This document shows, one piece after another, positions 36,426-48,707 of a DNA stretch of 64,000 nt. The stretch is taken from positions 105,863 through 169,862 of the forward strand of contig CAJCHZ010000027.1 of NCBI GenBank assembly GCA_903970165.1, given 5' to 3'. The stretch comes from Betaproteobacteria bacterium (GTDB taxonomy: Bacteria; Acidobacteriota; Terriglobia; Acidiferrales; UBA7541). A program made the position numbers and the translations under genes. The notes beneath the pieces were generated by a model. It was not told where the DNA came from. It made no database searches and saw only the letters and a list, made by a program, of their open reading frames with translations. The number at the start of each line of letters is the position of its first letter. Position 1 is the stretch's first letter.

Positions 36426-37562
36426 CTAATTGATCGCGTGAGCTGAGGAAGCTTTTTGCTCGCTTACGCCGCCGCGCGTTTCATTGACGAGGTGCTTGAC
36501 GACGGCTTTGAGGTCGCCCGTTTGCTGAAAGACCCGAAGCTGGCGCTCGGCGCTGGTGCCGTCCTTGAGAATGGTGTGAATGTATTCGACGGCGCTGCGG
36601 CTGCCGAGATCGTCGACGACGTCATCCACAAAATCGAGGAGCTCGAGAGTGAGTTCGCGCATGGGGACTTCGGCTTCCTTGCCAAAGTCGATGAGCTTGC
36701 CTTCGATGCCGTAGCGGGCGGCGCGCCACTTATTTTCTTCGATGAGTGCGCGGCGGTAGAGGCGATAGCTTTGATTGCGCTCGTAGAGGCGATGGAGCTT
36801 CACGATTATGGCTTGCGTGAGAGCGGCGATGGAGACGGCTTCTTCGACCTTGGTGGTGACATCGAACATGCGAAATTCGAGAGTGCCGAACACGGGATGA
36901 GGGCGGACGTCCCACCAGATTTTCTTGCCGTTATCAATACAATTCAGTTTCATCAGCAAGTTGACGAAATTTTCGTAGGCGCTCCAGGATTCAAACTGTT
37001 CCGGGATACCGGTACGCGGGAAACGGCGAAAGACCGTGGTACGGAAGGATTTTAAGCCGGTATTGCGGCCCATCCAAAAGGGCGAGCTTGTGGAAAGCGC
37101 GAGCAGGTGAGGGAGAAAATAGCGGACCATGTTCATCATGTCGATGGTGGTCTGCTTGTCTGGCATGGCGACGTGAACGTGCATGCCGAAGATCAGGAGG
37201 GAGCGGGCGAGTTGCTGGAGTTCTTCGACGATGTGCTCGTAGCGTTCACCGGGAGAGATAACCTGATCGATCCAACTGGAAAACGGATGCGTGCCCGCGG
37301 CCGCTACCTGTAAACCGGCGCGCTCAGCCGCAGCGACCAGTTCGCCGCGTGTGCGGTGCATCTCGATGCGGAGTTCGCCCACGTTTTCGCAGATTTTCGT
37401 TCCGGTCTCGACGATCGACTGATGCATTTCGTTTTTGACCTGATCGACGATATCCGGGGAAGCGGCGGAGACGAGCTGCATGACGTGAGAGCGCAACTCG
37501 CAGCTTGCGGGGTCAATGATCTGAAACTCTTCTTCGACGCCGATAGTGAAGCGGTGAGCCAT
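36426..37562 (-). CDS. Carboxylate-amine ligase, YbdK/GCS2 family
   Basis: A 378-residue enzyme of the glutamate-cysteine ligase 2 superfamily, opening with the hallmark GVEEEFQIIDP (about 8-18). Other elements are RIEMHRTRGEL, GTHPFSSW, FGMHVHVAMPD and RFFPRTGIP-like sequence. Family members form gamma-glutamyl or related amides with ATP; E. coli YbdK has only weak glutamate-cysteine ligase activity. GGAGGG lies nine bases before the ATG. It is first of three ligase genes on this strand. Confidence 0.9.
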   Translation of the reverse strand: MAHRFTIGVEEEFQIIDPASCELRSHVMQLVSAASPDIVDQVKNEMHQSIVETGTKICENVGELRIEMHRTRGELVAAAERAGLQVAAAGTHPFSSWIDQVISPGERYEHIVEELQQLARSLLIFGMHVHVAMPDKQTTIDMMNMVRYFLPHLLALSTSSPFWMGRNTGLKSFRTTVFRRFPRTGIPEQFESWSAYENFVNLLMKLNCIDNGKKIWWDVRPHPVFGTLEFRMFDVTTKVEEAVSIAALTQAIIVKLHRLYERNQSYRLYRRALIEENKWRAARYGIEGKLIDFGKEAEVPMRELTLELLDFVDDVVDDLGSRSAVEYIHTILKDGTSAERQLRVFQQTGDLKAVVKHLVNETRGGVSEQKASSAHAIN

Positions 37563-37612
37563 GATGGTGGCCCTCCGGTGGCCTTGGTCTAGATGGGGAC
37601 TGCTCAGGCGGT

Positions 37613-37618
37613 ATCATA
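37613..37618 (-). promoter_or_regulatory. Possible -10 element for the ligase operon
   Basis: On the minus strand this reads TATGAT, inside the palindrome GGTATGATACC, about 50 bases upstream of the GCS2 ligase start. No good -35 was found. Low-confidence motif call. Confidence 0.25.
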
Positions 37619-37856
37619 CCCTCCGGACGGGAAAAATACACGCCCAGTCGAGCGAGCGCCGCGATTTCGGAAGTATTAAGGACGCCAGGGGAAGGAGCCT
37701 GGCTTGAGGGCGGGTTTTTGCTGGAGGGCTGCGTGCAGCGAGGGGGGCCCATTTTCTGATAGATCTGTTCCTTCGGTGTTGCCGCCCCGGTCACGGTTTG
37801 GTGTCGCAGCGTGGTCTGATTTGCAAAATGGGGAAACGCGGTTTTTCTGCCGTGCT

Positions 37857-38573
37857 TCAACTGCTGTCGGAGGGACGCGGGCGGGAAAGACTGAGCCACA
37901 GGTGGAGCAGCAGCTGGGCACTGCTGTGCACGCGATGTTTGCCACGGTGGAGGTGACGGAGTCGGTAGAGTCGTTCGATGGTCAAGGCCAGCATGGTGAG
38001 AAGCCAGCCGATCAGCAGACTGTTGGCGTGATGATGACAGATGTGCTCGAGGCCGTGACGACTCTTGGCGTCACGGAAGCCCTGGTTCTCAATCTCCCAA
38101 CGGGTCTTGGCCATGCCGAAAAGAGCCTGAGGGCCCACCGTGGAGCAGGGGAAATTCGTCAGCCAGTAAGCTTCCACCACCGTGCCGTCCGGTTTGTGTT
38201 GGCGATAGAAGAAGACGCGCACGGTTTCCCAGTCGAGTGTTTCCCAGGGATCGAAGTCCTCCGCGTCCCACAACTTCACGCGATCCGCTCCATGCTGAAA
38301 AACCGTGATCGGAGGTCCACAGCCCGGTTCCCACCACGCTGACCATCACAAAAGAATGTTGATAGCCCTGAATCTGTTTTTCCGCGCTCTGCTTTGGCCG
38401 ATAGAGATGGCAACCCTGGTGGGTTCGCCATCCAGCGCCGGTGCCGTCGAGGGCCAGACCGATCCAGCGGCAACCGTCGAAGGCCTTGTTGCGCTTAGTT
38501 AGCGCTCGTTGGGTGGTGTGGCGGGGGAGAGCGGGCAACCGCTCCCCCTATGCCGATGATGTTGCGGATGAAG
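37857..38573 (-). pseudogene. Decayed DDE transposase (IS4-like), internal deletion and frameshift
   Basis: Two pieces of one transposase in different frames. The N-terminal piece (38538 down to about 38330) has the first catalytic Asp in WIGLALDGTGAG and runs to VMVSVVGTGL. The C-terminal piece (about 38330-37857) resumes at VFQHGADRVKLWDAEDFDPW and has the catalytic Glu in TRWEIENQGFRDAKSRHG. About 80 residues, including the second Asp, are missing between them, and the extreme N-terminus is also lost near a G5 run at 38544-38548. It cannot encode an active enzyme. No terminal inverted repeats were identified. Confidence 0.85.
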
Positions 38574-40076
38574 TTAGAGCGAACGCAGGAAGTTCAGGAG
38601 ATCCTGCTGCTGCTGTGGGGTCAGGTGTTTGAAATTCTGGATGACCGAGTTGGCTTCCGAGCCGGAACTGGCATGCTGTTGGATGGCATTGAGAAGATCC
38701 GTGGTGCGGCCATCGTGCAGGAAGAAGATGCGCTGACCGAGCCCCCATAGAGGGGCAGAGCGGAATTGGTCTGGACCGGCAGCGCCCTGCGAAACGCCAT
38801 CGGCAAGATTCGTGCCCATGTGGTGAACGAGCAAGTCTGAATAGAGATTGGCAGTTACATTACTCAAGCCAGCCGTGAAACTGGAAGGGCCGGTCTGGAA
38901 AGCTGGTGTGTGGCACATGTTGCAGCCAATCGCGTTGAAGTTACGGCTGCCATTGGCGATGGATTGCGGGCCGCCGGGAGCGGTGGTGGATGGAATTGGC
39001 GGAGCGAGCAGGCGCATAAACATGGCAAACTGCACGACGTCGCTCGGAACGAGATAGTACTGCGATGGGGTCATGTTGGTTGCGTCTTCCGGAGTAGGGT
39101 TGATTCTGCAATTTGCGGGAAGGCCACCGGCGAGGGCTTCATCGGGGCTGGCGCGCTCGTTCTGGAACAGTTCATTGGTGATACCCATCTCGACGTTGTA
39201 AGCCTCGCCGGCAAATATTTCGAGCGATTTATTCTGAGCTTTCCAGCCAAAGCGCGTGATCATGCCATCGTTGCCATCGCGATTGGCCTGACCGGAAATA
39301 CCCAGGGACTGCTTTTGCTGGGAGTTGGCTATCATGTTTGCGTAGATGGTTTCTTCAGGGATGTTCTCAATCAAACCCGCTCCAAAGACGGGAGTAGGGA
39401 TGCGGAAGACGATGTTGTTCAACGCCAGATTTTGAGCGAAATTCGGTTGTTGGATATTGCAAGAGCCCGCATCGGAGCGGCCAGAGATGACGAAGAGGTC
39501 GTGAACGCCGCCATCAGGCGTACTGCTGACGGAGCCGTTGGAATTCAGGAAAAACGGGAAGCGAACCTCGCGGACGGGCCCGTTCGGCGTGATGAAAGAG
39601 GGCAGCGTATTCTCGGCACCGTCCAGGCTGTAGACAAGGGTTTCGGGATTTGGGCCAATGAAGGGGAAAACGTTGGCGTTGGGGCTGCTACCGCCTGCGG
39701 CGGGCTGGGAATGGCAGCTTGAGCACTGATTGCTGTTAAAGCGTGGACCAAGCCCATTGTTCGCGCCTCCTTGAACGGATTCGATTTCCTGGAAACGGAG
39801 AAGTCCGTTGGCAAAGAAATCGGAAGCACCCGGACTCGTCGCTACGGAAGCGAGCGGTTGGCCTGCGTTAACGGCAATCCCCCGAACGCCAGGGTCCTTG
39901 GGAAAAGAGGAAGAAGGAGGAGATGCGGGCGCTGGGGAAGCGGGCGCTGAAGTGGACTGGCCAAGGGTGACGGTCGCAAACGAAGCGCCAAAGATAAAGA
40001 GAATACAAAGGGCAAAATTTCTTAGAGTAATTCGTCGGGATTTTTGCAACGGACGAGCGAATACACTTGCAAGCAT
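38574..40076 (-). CDS. Di-haem oxidoreductase family protein (DHOR-like cytochrome)
   Basis: A 500-residue exported protein with two haem c motifs, CSSCH (about residue 116) and CNMCH (about 398), and the DHOR features VYSLDGAE, GWKAQNKSLEIFAGEAYNVEMG-type text and LGQRIFFLHDGRTTDLLNAI. The signal peptide ends near TVTLGQS, followed by a proline/alanine/serine linker. ATG 40076 has AGGAG five bases upstream; the frame extends further without family sequence. Related proteins sit with imelysin iron-uptake genes, but none is here. The transposase relic starts right after its stop. Confidence 0.87.
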   Translation of the reverse strand: MLASVFARPLQKSRRITLRNFALCILFIFGASFATVTLGQSTSAPASPAPASPPSSSFPKDPGVRGIAVNAGQPLASVATSPGASDFFANGLLRFQEIESVQGGANNGLGPRFNSNQCSSCHSQPAAGGSSPNANVFPFIGPNPETLVYSLDGAENTLPSFITPNGPVREVRFPFFLNSNGSVSSTPDGGVHDLFVISGRSDAGSCNIQQPNFAQNLALNNIVFRIPTPVFGAGLIENIPEETIYANMIANSQQKQSLGISGQANRDGNDGMITRFGWKAQNKSLEIFAGEAYNVEMGITNELFQNERASPDEALAGGLPANCRINPTPEDATNMTPSQYYLVPSDVVQFAMFMRLLAPPIPSTTAPGGPQSIANGSRNFNAIGCNMCHTPAFQTGPSSFTAGLSNVTANLYSDLLVHHMGTNLADGVSQGAAGPDQFRSAPLWGLGQRIFFLHDGRTTDLLNAIQQHASSGSEANSVIQNFKHLTPQQQQDLLNFLRSL

Positions 40077-40401
40077 GGTTTCTCCTGAGGCAGTCCGGAA
40101 GTGCGATGTTCCTCGACAAAAGCCTTGCGGCTTGCAGCGCACAAACATCGAGATGCCGGTAGATGCCGGATGGACATCAGAACGCCTGGAGAACCGGGAC
40201 ATGGCGGGCTGGGTGAGTTAGAGAGCCAAGCGTAAGGCTGGGAAGCTGTGCATGAGAACATACGGAATAGTGAGCGGCTCGTCACCTGAACTCAGGGACA
40301 GATTTGGTACATGTCCGGATGAGGGAGGATTTGCACAGGGATAGTAAGACTGAAACAAAAAACAGAAAGGAAAAAAGACAGACGCGCACGCCGAAACGAA
40401 G
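40077..40401. other. 325-base spacer, no gene seen
   Basis: Holds the presumed promoter of the DHOR gene on the minus strand. GGACA (40302-40306) and TGTCC (40314-40318) form a short inverted repeat. No frame with domain content on either strand. Confidence 0.3.
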
Positions 40402-40428
40402 AAAAAGGACAGACACGAACGTCTGTCC
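40402..40428 (-). terminator. Rho-independent terminator of the zinc-ribbon gene
   Basis: On the minus strand, stem GGACAGAC / GTCTGTCC (eight perfect pairs) with loop GTTCGT is followed by TTTTT. It lies 66 bases after the stop of the zinc-ribbon gene and has the canonical hairpin plus T-run form. Confidence 0.82.
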
Positions 40429-40493
40429 TACTGCATTCCCTCTACCAATAGTGTCATTGAATCAGATAGTTCGTCTTCGATCGCATTGCCGAG

Positions 40494-40796
40494 CTAGGCG
40501 GCGCCGAGCGCTCGACGCTGCTGAAAGCATTCGCGGCAGAAGACTGGACGCCCTTGCGTGGGACGGAAGGGAACGGTGGTCTCCTTTCCGCACTGCGAAC
40601 ACGTGGTTTTGGTTTCTGAACGCATTTGAGCGGCCCCGCCACCACCGCCACCTTCCGCGCGCTTGGCTTTGCAGCCCTTGCACCGTTTTGGCTCGTTCTT
40701 GAAACCCTTGTCGGCGAAAAACATCTGCTCGCCGGCAGTGAAAACAAACTCAGCACCGCACTCCGAACACTTCAGCACCCGGTCGTGGTATTCCAT
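40494..40796 (-). CDS. Zinc-ribbon domain protein
   Basis: A 100-residue protein with two zinc ribbons. The first uses CSEC (about 10-13) and CKGC (39-42); the second uses CSQC (about 66-69) and CREC (86-89). They are joined by a glycine-rich linker of six glycines. The first half matches the 'probable zinc-ribbon' family. Likely nucleic-acid or protein binding in the cytoplasm, but no function is known. It is downstream of rpsU on the same strand. Confidence 0.85.
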   Translation of the reverse strand: MEYHDRVLKCSECGAEFVFTAGEQMFFADKGFKNEPKRCKGCKAKRAEGGGGGGAAQMRSETKTTCSQCGKETTVPFRPTQGRPVFCRECFQQRRALGAA

Positions 40797-41002
40797 AGGC
40801 CGCTCTCCCCTTGGCCCAAGTCAGGGAAGGGGATGGGCTCATCTCGCACTGCGGGCCAAGTGTTGTGGGGAAACCAATAGTCCGGGGTACCGGGCTGGGG
40901 TCCCTTGAGCCTACGAATGCGAAACTACAAAAGCAACCCAACGTCTTTGCCTAACCGGGGCCTGAATCACGGAAGTGCGGCGCTGAGCAATGGCGAGGCG
41001 GA

Positions 41003-41200
41003 TTAGTCCGCTTCCCGCCGCTGCTTCTTACGCAGTCGCTTCCGCGAAAGCGCTTCCTTGGCACGGCGCTTCTCGCCGGGCTTCATGTAGAAGCTGTGCT
41101 TCTTGATTTCCTTGATGATGTCTTCCTGTTGCACCTTGCGCTTGAAACGGCGCAGTGCGTTTTCCAGAGACTCACTTTCCTGGATAATGACTTCAGCCAC
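41003..41200 (-). CDS. rpsU: 30S ribosomal protein S21
   Basis: A 65-residue basic protein of the small ribosomal subunit. The product begins AEVIIQESESLENALRRFKR and continues with KKHSFYMKPGEKRRAKEA and an arginine/lysine-rich tail, the standard S21 pattern. The start is GTG at 41200, which gives the normal family length; the frame runs further upstream to 41263 but that part is unlike S21. GGGGG lies about 10 bases before the GTG. Confidence 0.95.
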   Translation of the reverse strand: MAEVIIQESESLENALRRFKRKVQQEDIIKEIKKHSFYMKPGEKRRAKEALSRKRLRKKQRREAD

Positions 41201-41649
41201 TGTTAAATTCACCCCCAATCCGGTTCGGATTGGTTTCTGCGGCGCCACAGCTAGGCACGACACCGCCCCAGGTTATTATCGCATGCCACCCACTCAGCGG
41301 TCACGCGTCCCGCTCCCAACTACTATGGCCATAGTTGCCGCGAAGCGCGCTAGAAAAGCGTGCATCGTTGACGACCTATTGCCTTACGCACCATTTACCG
41401 AAATGGAGTCACCCTGATGAGGTATGGCATCTTCTAATCAATTGCAGGCAGGGAAGTCAAGAAATCTTTTGTGGGGAGAGGAAAGAGGAGATGTCATAGT
41501 GGCACGCTGGTTACTCGGATATTTTAAAGTACACAGTATAAGGATCACCGAAACGGCAGTCATGGCAACGCTCGGGCTGACGTTTGGTATTTTCCGGGCC
41601 TCTGCTGTTAGAATGAGCCGCTTCTTAGACGCGTGTCCGGAGGCCGGCT
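41201..41649. other. 449-base divergent region between rpsU and glgC
   Basis: Contains a perfect 14-base palindrome ACTATGGCCATAGT at 41322-41335, a possible regulator site, and an AT-rich stretch near 41520-41545 with a TATAAG element. GGAGG at 41638-41642 is the glgC ribosome-binding site. No gene seen. Confidence 0.4.
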
Positions 41650-42888
41650 ATGTCTGCGATGAGCGATGCCATCGGAGTACTTCTCGCGGGGGGCCAGGGA
41701 GAGCGGCTTTGGCCACTGACCCGAGACCGCGCCAAACCTGCCGTTCCCTTCGGCGCGCTTTATCGCATCATCGACATTACCCTCTCGAATTGCATAAATT
41801 CGGATCTGCGGCGCGTGTTTGTACTGACGCAGTACAAAGCGCTGAGCCTGAACCGGCATATTCGCGCAGGGTGGTCGCCGCTGGCTGGGCTTGGCGATTA
41901 CATTGAAGTGCTGACGCCGCAGATGCGCGTGTCGAAAGAGTGGTACCAGGGGACTGCGGACGCGGTGTACCAGAATATTTATTCGATCGGAAGCGAGCGT
42001 TCGAAATACGTTTTCATTCTTTCCGGCGATCACATTTACAAAATGAATTACGCCAAGATGCTGAAACAGCATGTGGATTCGGGGGCCGAGGTTACCGTGG
42101 CCACGATCCAGATTCCCGCGGAACAGGCGTCGCGGCAGTTCGGCGTGATTGAAGTGGACAACGATTGGAGGATCGTCGGATTCGAGGAAAAACCGGCCGA
42201 GCCGAAGCAGTCTCCGCACCGTGAGGGGCATTGCAATGCCTCGATGGGAATCTACATTTTCAATACCCAGCTGATGATTCCGATCTTGCTGGCGGATTCC
42301 GAGGATCCAAAGTCGAGCCACGATTTTGGAAAAGATATCCTGCCGCGGATTATTTCGAAGCAGCGCGTCTTCGCTTACAACTTTGTGGACGAAAACCAGA
42401 AAGATGCCTTGTACTGGCGGGACGTCGGCACGCTCGATGCGTATTACGAAGCGAACCTGGACCTGGTGAGCGTTTCGCCGGTTTTCAATTTATATGACGT
42501 ACACTGGCCGTTGCGCACCTGGCAACACCAGTATCCGCCGGCGAAATTTGTTTTTGCCGATCCGGAACGCATGGGCGTGGCGCTGGATTCGATCGTGGCC
42601 GGAGGTTCGGTGATTTCCGGAGGGCGTGTGCAGCGGTGCGTGATCGGAAACGACGTACGCGTCAACAGCTATTGCGAAGTGACGGATTCGATCATGTACA
42701 ACCACGTGAACGTGGGGCGCCACTCGCGGATTCGGCGCGCCATCATTGACCGGCACGTTAGCCTGCCGGAGCGCACGGAGATTGGGTTTGATATGGAAGC
42801 GGACCGGCGGCGTTTCCACGTGACGGATTCCGGCATAGTGGTTGTGGTGCGGCAGGAATCACTGATCGAAGAACCTGAAACCGCGTAG
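41650..42888 (+). CDS. glgC: Glucose-1-phosphate adenylyltransferase
   Basis: Makes ADP-glucose from ATP and glucose-1-phosphate, the first committed step of bacterial glycogen synthesis. The 412-residue product starts with the nucleotidyltransferase loop VLLAGGQGERLWPLTRDRAK (about 9-28) and PAVPFG. Then SGDHIYKMNY (catalytic Asp), GVIEVD and FEEKP follow, and the left-handed beta-helix is at the C-terminus (GGSVISGGRVQRCVIG). GGAGG precedes the ATG. No glgA or glgB is in view; eno follows 124 bases later. Confidence 0.95.
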   Translation: MSAMSDAIGVLLAGGQGERLWPLTRDRAKPAVPFGALYRIIDITLSNCINSDLRRVFVLTQYKALSLNRHIRAGWSPLAGLGDYIEVLTPQMRVSKEWYQGTADAVYQNIYSIGSERSKYVFILSGDHIYKMNYAKMLKQHVDSGAEVTVATIQIPAEQASRQFGVIEVDNDWRIVGFEEKPAEPKQSPHREGHCNASMGIYIFNTQLMIPILLADSEDPKSSHDFGKDILPRIISKQRVFAYNFVDENQKDALYWRDVGTLDAYYEANLDLVSVSPVFNLYDVHWPLRTWQHQYPPAKFVFADPERMGVALDSIVAGGSVISGGRVQRCVIGNDVRVNSYCEVTDSIMYNHVNVGRHSRIRRAIIDRHVSLPERTEIGFDMEADRRRFHVTDSGIVVVVRQESLIEEPETA

Positions 42889-42970
42889 TGTCTCGTTTCC
42901 TCTTGAAAACTGTAAATCAAGAGCGCTCCAGGGGGCGGCTTGCCCAGCGACCCGCATTCTAGCCGTCTGA

Positions 42971-44329
<1,359 letters not shown>

Positions 44330-44430
44330 CAATTCGCTCGAGTTCCAGGAGCGAGAGACGCCCTTCTTCGACGGCGCTCAGTTGCTGCGAGTCGAACGTT
44401 GGACCTATCCAGTCGGTGTTTTCATGTTAT

Positions 44431-44889
44431 ATGCGAACTGCACTTCTTTCTGATGTGGACGCGCTTGCGGAGCTGATTAACGACGCTTTTCAGGTGGAGA
44501 AGGTGTTTTTCGACAGGGACCGCGTGAACGCTGAAAAGGTGCGCGAGTTCATGAGGACAGGGCAGTTTTTGCTGGCGGAAGATTCCGGGGGATTGGCTGG
44601 TTGCGTTTATGTAGAAGTTCGCGGGGATCGTGGCTATGTAGGTTTGCTTTCCGTTGAGCCGCTGCGTCAGGGCACGGGCCTTGGTCGTAAGTTAATGGAC
44701 GCGGCAGAAGATTATTTTCGGGCTGCTGGCTGTCGCGGCTTGGATTTGCGCGTCATCAGTCCGCGCACGCCGCTGCCTCCGTTTTATAGCCGCCTTGGTT
44801 ACGTGGAGACTGGCACGGCGCCATTTTCTGCTGAGCTGCAGTGCAAAGTGCCCGGGCATTACATCATTATGTCGAAGGAGTTTGTTTAA
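44431..44889 (+). CDS. GNAT family N-acetyltransferase
   Basis: A 152-residue acetyl-CoA-dependent acyltransferase. The N-terminal helix pair (MRTALLSDVDALAELINDAF) leads to the acetyl-CoA site LLSVEPLRQGTGLGRKLMDAAEDYF (split; about 78-100), with Q/RxxGxG/A as QGTGLG. The end PFYSRLGYVETG is typical. GTG 44416 is an alternative start adding five residues. The substrate is unknown. Confidence 0.85.
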   Translation: MRTALLSDVDALAELINDAFQVEKVFFDRDRVNAEKVREFMRTGQFLLAEDSGGLAGCVYVEVRGDRGYVGLLSVEPLRQGTGLGRKLMDAAEDYFRAAGCRGLDLRVISPRTPLPPFYSRLGYVETGTAPFSAELQCKVPGHYIIMSKEFV

Positions 44890-44921
44890 CTTGTGGCGGT
44901 CCCACGTGAGCTGCGGAAAAA

Positions 44922-45578
44922 TCAATGAGCTTGTTGAAGAGCTGGACCGAAATAGCGGTAGTGCCCGGTGATTTTCCATGCGAACAGCACATCTTCCATC
45001 TTCGGGCCCTGGCCGATGTTGTGGACGAGGAGCGGCCGGCCGCCGTTTTCTGATTTCACGTTTACGACCATGCCGATGTGCGGCACATCACCGCCAAGAT
45101 CCCAAGTCACAATGTCGCCTGGAGAATAGTCTTCCGAGCGCTGGGTTGTCGGGAGCGCCTCGCCTTTCCGAGTAAAAAAAACCATCAGGTTGGGTACGCG
45201 GCGATGGTCAATGCTGGTATCCGTGTGAGACTGTTTCCATTTTGTTTTTGACGGGTACTCATCCCAATTTTTCGCCATGTCCTCATGGACTTCTTTTTGC
45301 AAATCAACGCCCACGGCTCGATAGGCGCGGATGATTTCGTCTGAGCAGACGCCGGTGTCCTGCGGAACGTCGCCGCCGGGATAGGGAATGTGCACATAGG
45401 TGGACACATATTTAACGGAATGATTGGTGCGCTCCATCGCGGCGGTCACCACCTTATCGAGGAATTCCTGCCGTGTAGTTTGCAGCGCGGGCTTTGTCTG
45501 GGCCATGGCCGCGGATACTGCAAAACAAAGCGCGGCCCAGATAGAAAAGCACTTCCTGCATCGCGAGAAATTTCGCAT
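44922..45578 (-). CDS. DUF1287 domain protein, exported
   Basis: A 218-residue protein with a signal peptide ending SAAMAQ (about residue 26). The DUF1287 domain follows: YPGGDVPQDTGVCSDEIIRAYRAVGVDLQ (split; Cys conserved), MAKNWDEYP, HRRVPNLMVFF, GDIVTWDLGG and HIGMVVN. The Cys/His layout is that of an NlpC/P60-like (papain-fold) amidase or peptidase, so cell-wall peptide cleavage is possible but unproven. Confidence 0.86.
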   Translation of the reverse strand: MRNFSRCRKCFSIWAALCFAVSAAMAQTKPALQTTRQEFLDKVVTAAMERTNHSVKYVSTYVHIPYPGGDVPQDTGVCSDEIIRAYRAVGVDLQKEVHEDMAKNWDEYPSKTKWKQSHTDTSIDHRRVPNLMVFFTRKGEALPTTQRSEDYSPGDIVTWDLGGDVPHIGMVVNVKSENGGRPLLVHNIGQGPKMEDVLFAWKITGHYRYFGPALQQAH

Positions 45579-45791
45579 TCATTCGATTTTACCGGAATGG
45601 CCGCGTGTGCGGGGCTGCCGAGTTCGAAAGCGGACTTGCTGCGCAACTCCGCAGGTGAGGCTTATCAAAGTAGAACGCACGCAAGCTGGATAAGGCTTCT
45701 TAGTCGCTCATTGCGCACAAAATCCACGCAGCCTGCGCCTTTCCTGGCCATCGCAAGCTAAACTGTAGGTAGAGGCGGGAAACACAAATCC

Positions 45792-46259
45792 ATGGCAGAT
45801 CGGCCGATTCCTGACCCTTCCTCTGCGCCCACGCAGGACGAATGCAGCATGGCGTTTCTTGCCCATCTCCTTCAGATATTTACGGGCTTCGTTGGGCCGC
45901 TGGTCATTTTCTGCATCCGGCAAAATTCGCGTTTCGTGAAATTTCACGCCTTGCAGTCGCTTGTTTGGCAAGCTTGCTACATGGTTTTCTTTTTCAGCGG
46001 TTTCATTGTTTTCTTCATTTTTCTTTTCGTATCTATTTCTCGCGACGCTTCCCATCACACGCCGAATGCTCCGCCGATAATCTTTCTTTTATTTCCAGTG
46101 CTGTGGCTTTTTGCGATGGGCGGCTGGATCACAAATTTCATTCTAGGTATCGTTTTTGGCCTCAAAGCGCAGCGGGGAGAATGGGCCGCTTACCCCGTCA
46201 TTGGCAAGTGGTGTCTGCTCAAGTCTTCTACCATCGGACCATCTGCCTCTTCCTCCTGA
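45792..46259 (+). CDS. DUF4870 domain membrane protein
   Basis: A 155-residue integral membrane protein with three to four helices (about 28-45, 62-82 and 95-122). The DUF4870 pattern is clear: AFLAHLLQIFTGFVGPLVIF, RFVKFHALQSLVWQACY and a final GLKAQRGEWAAYPVIG. Function of the family is unknown. Single gene, convergent with the methyltransferase gene. Confidence 0.85.
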   Translation: MADRPIPDPSSAPTQDECSMAFLAHLLQIFTGFVGPLVIFCIRQNSRFVKFHALQSLVWQACYMVFFFSGFIVFFIFLFVSISRDASHHTPNAPPIIFLLFPVLWLFAMGGWITNFILGIVFGLKAQRGEWAAYPVIGKWCLLKSSTIGPSASSS

Positions 46260-46296
46260 GCTTTCTTTGCCCGCCGATAGCATGCATTTCTTGCAG

Positions 46297-48707
<2,411 letters not shown>

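Noticed and set aside
37876..38520. Plus-strand frames over the transposase relic
   Set aside because: Shadows of the transposase pieces, which match a DDE family in the minus-strand frames.
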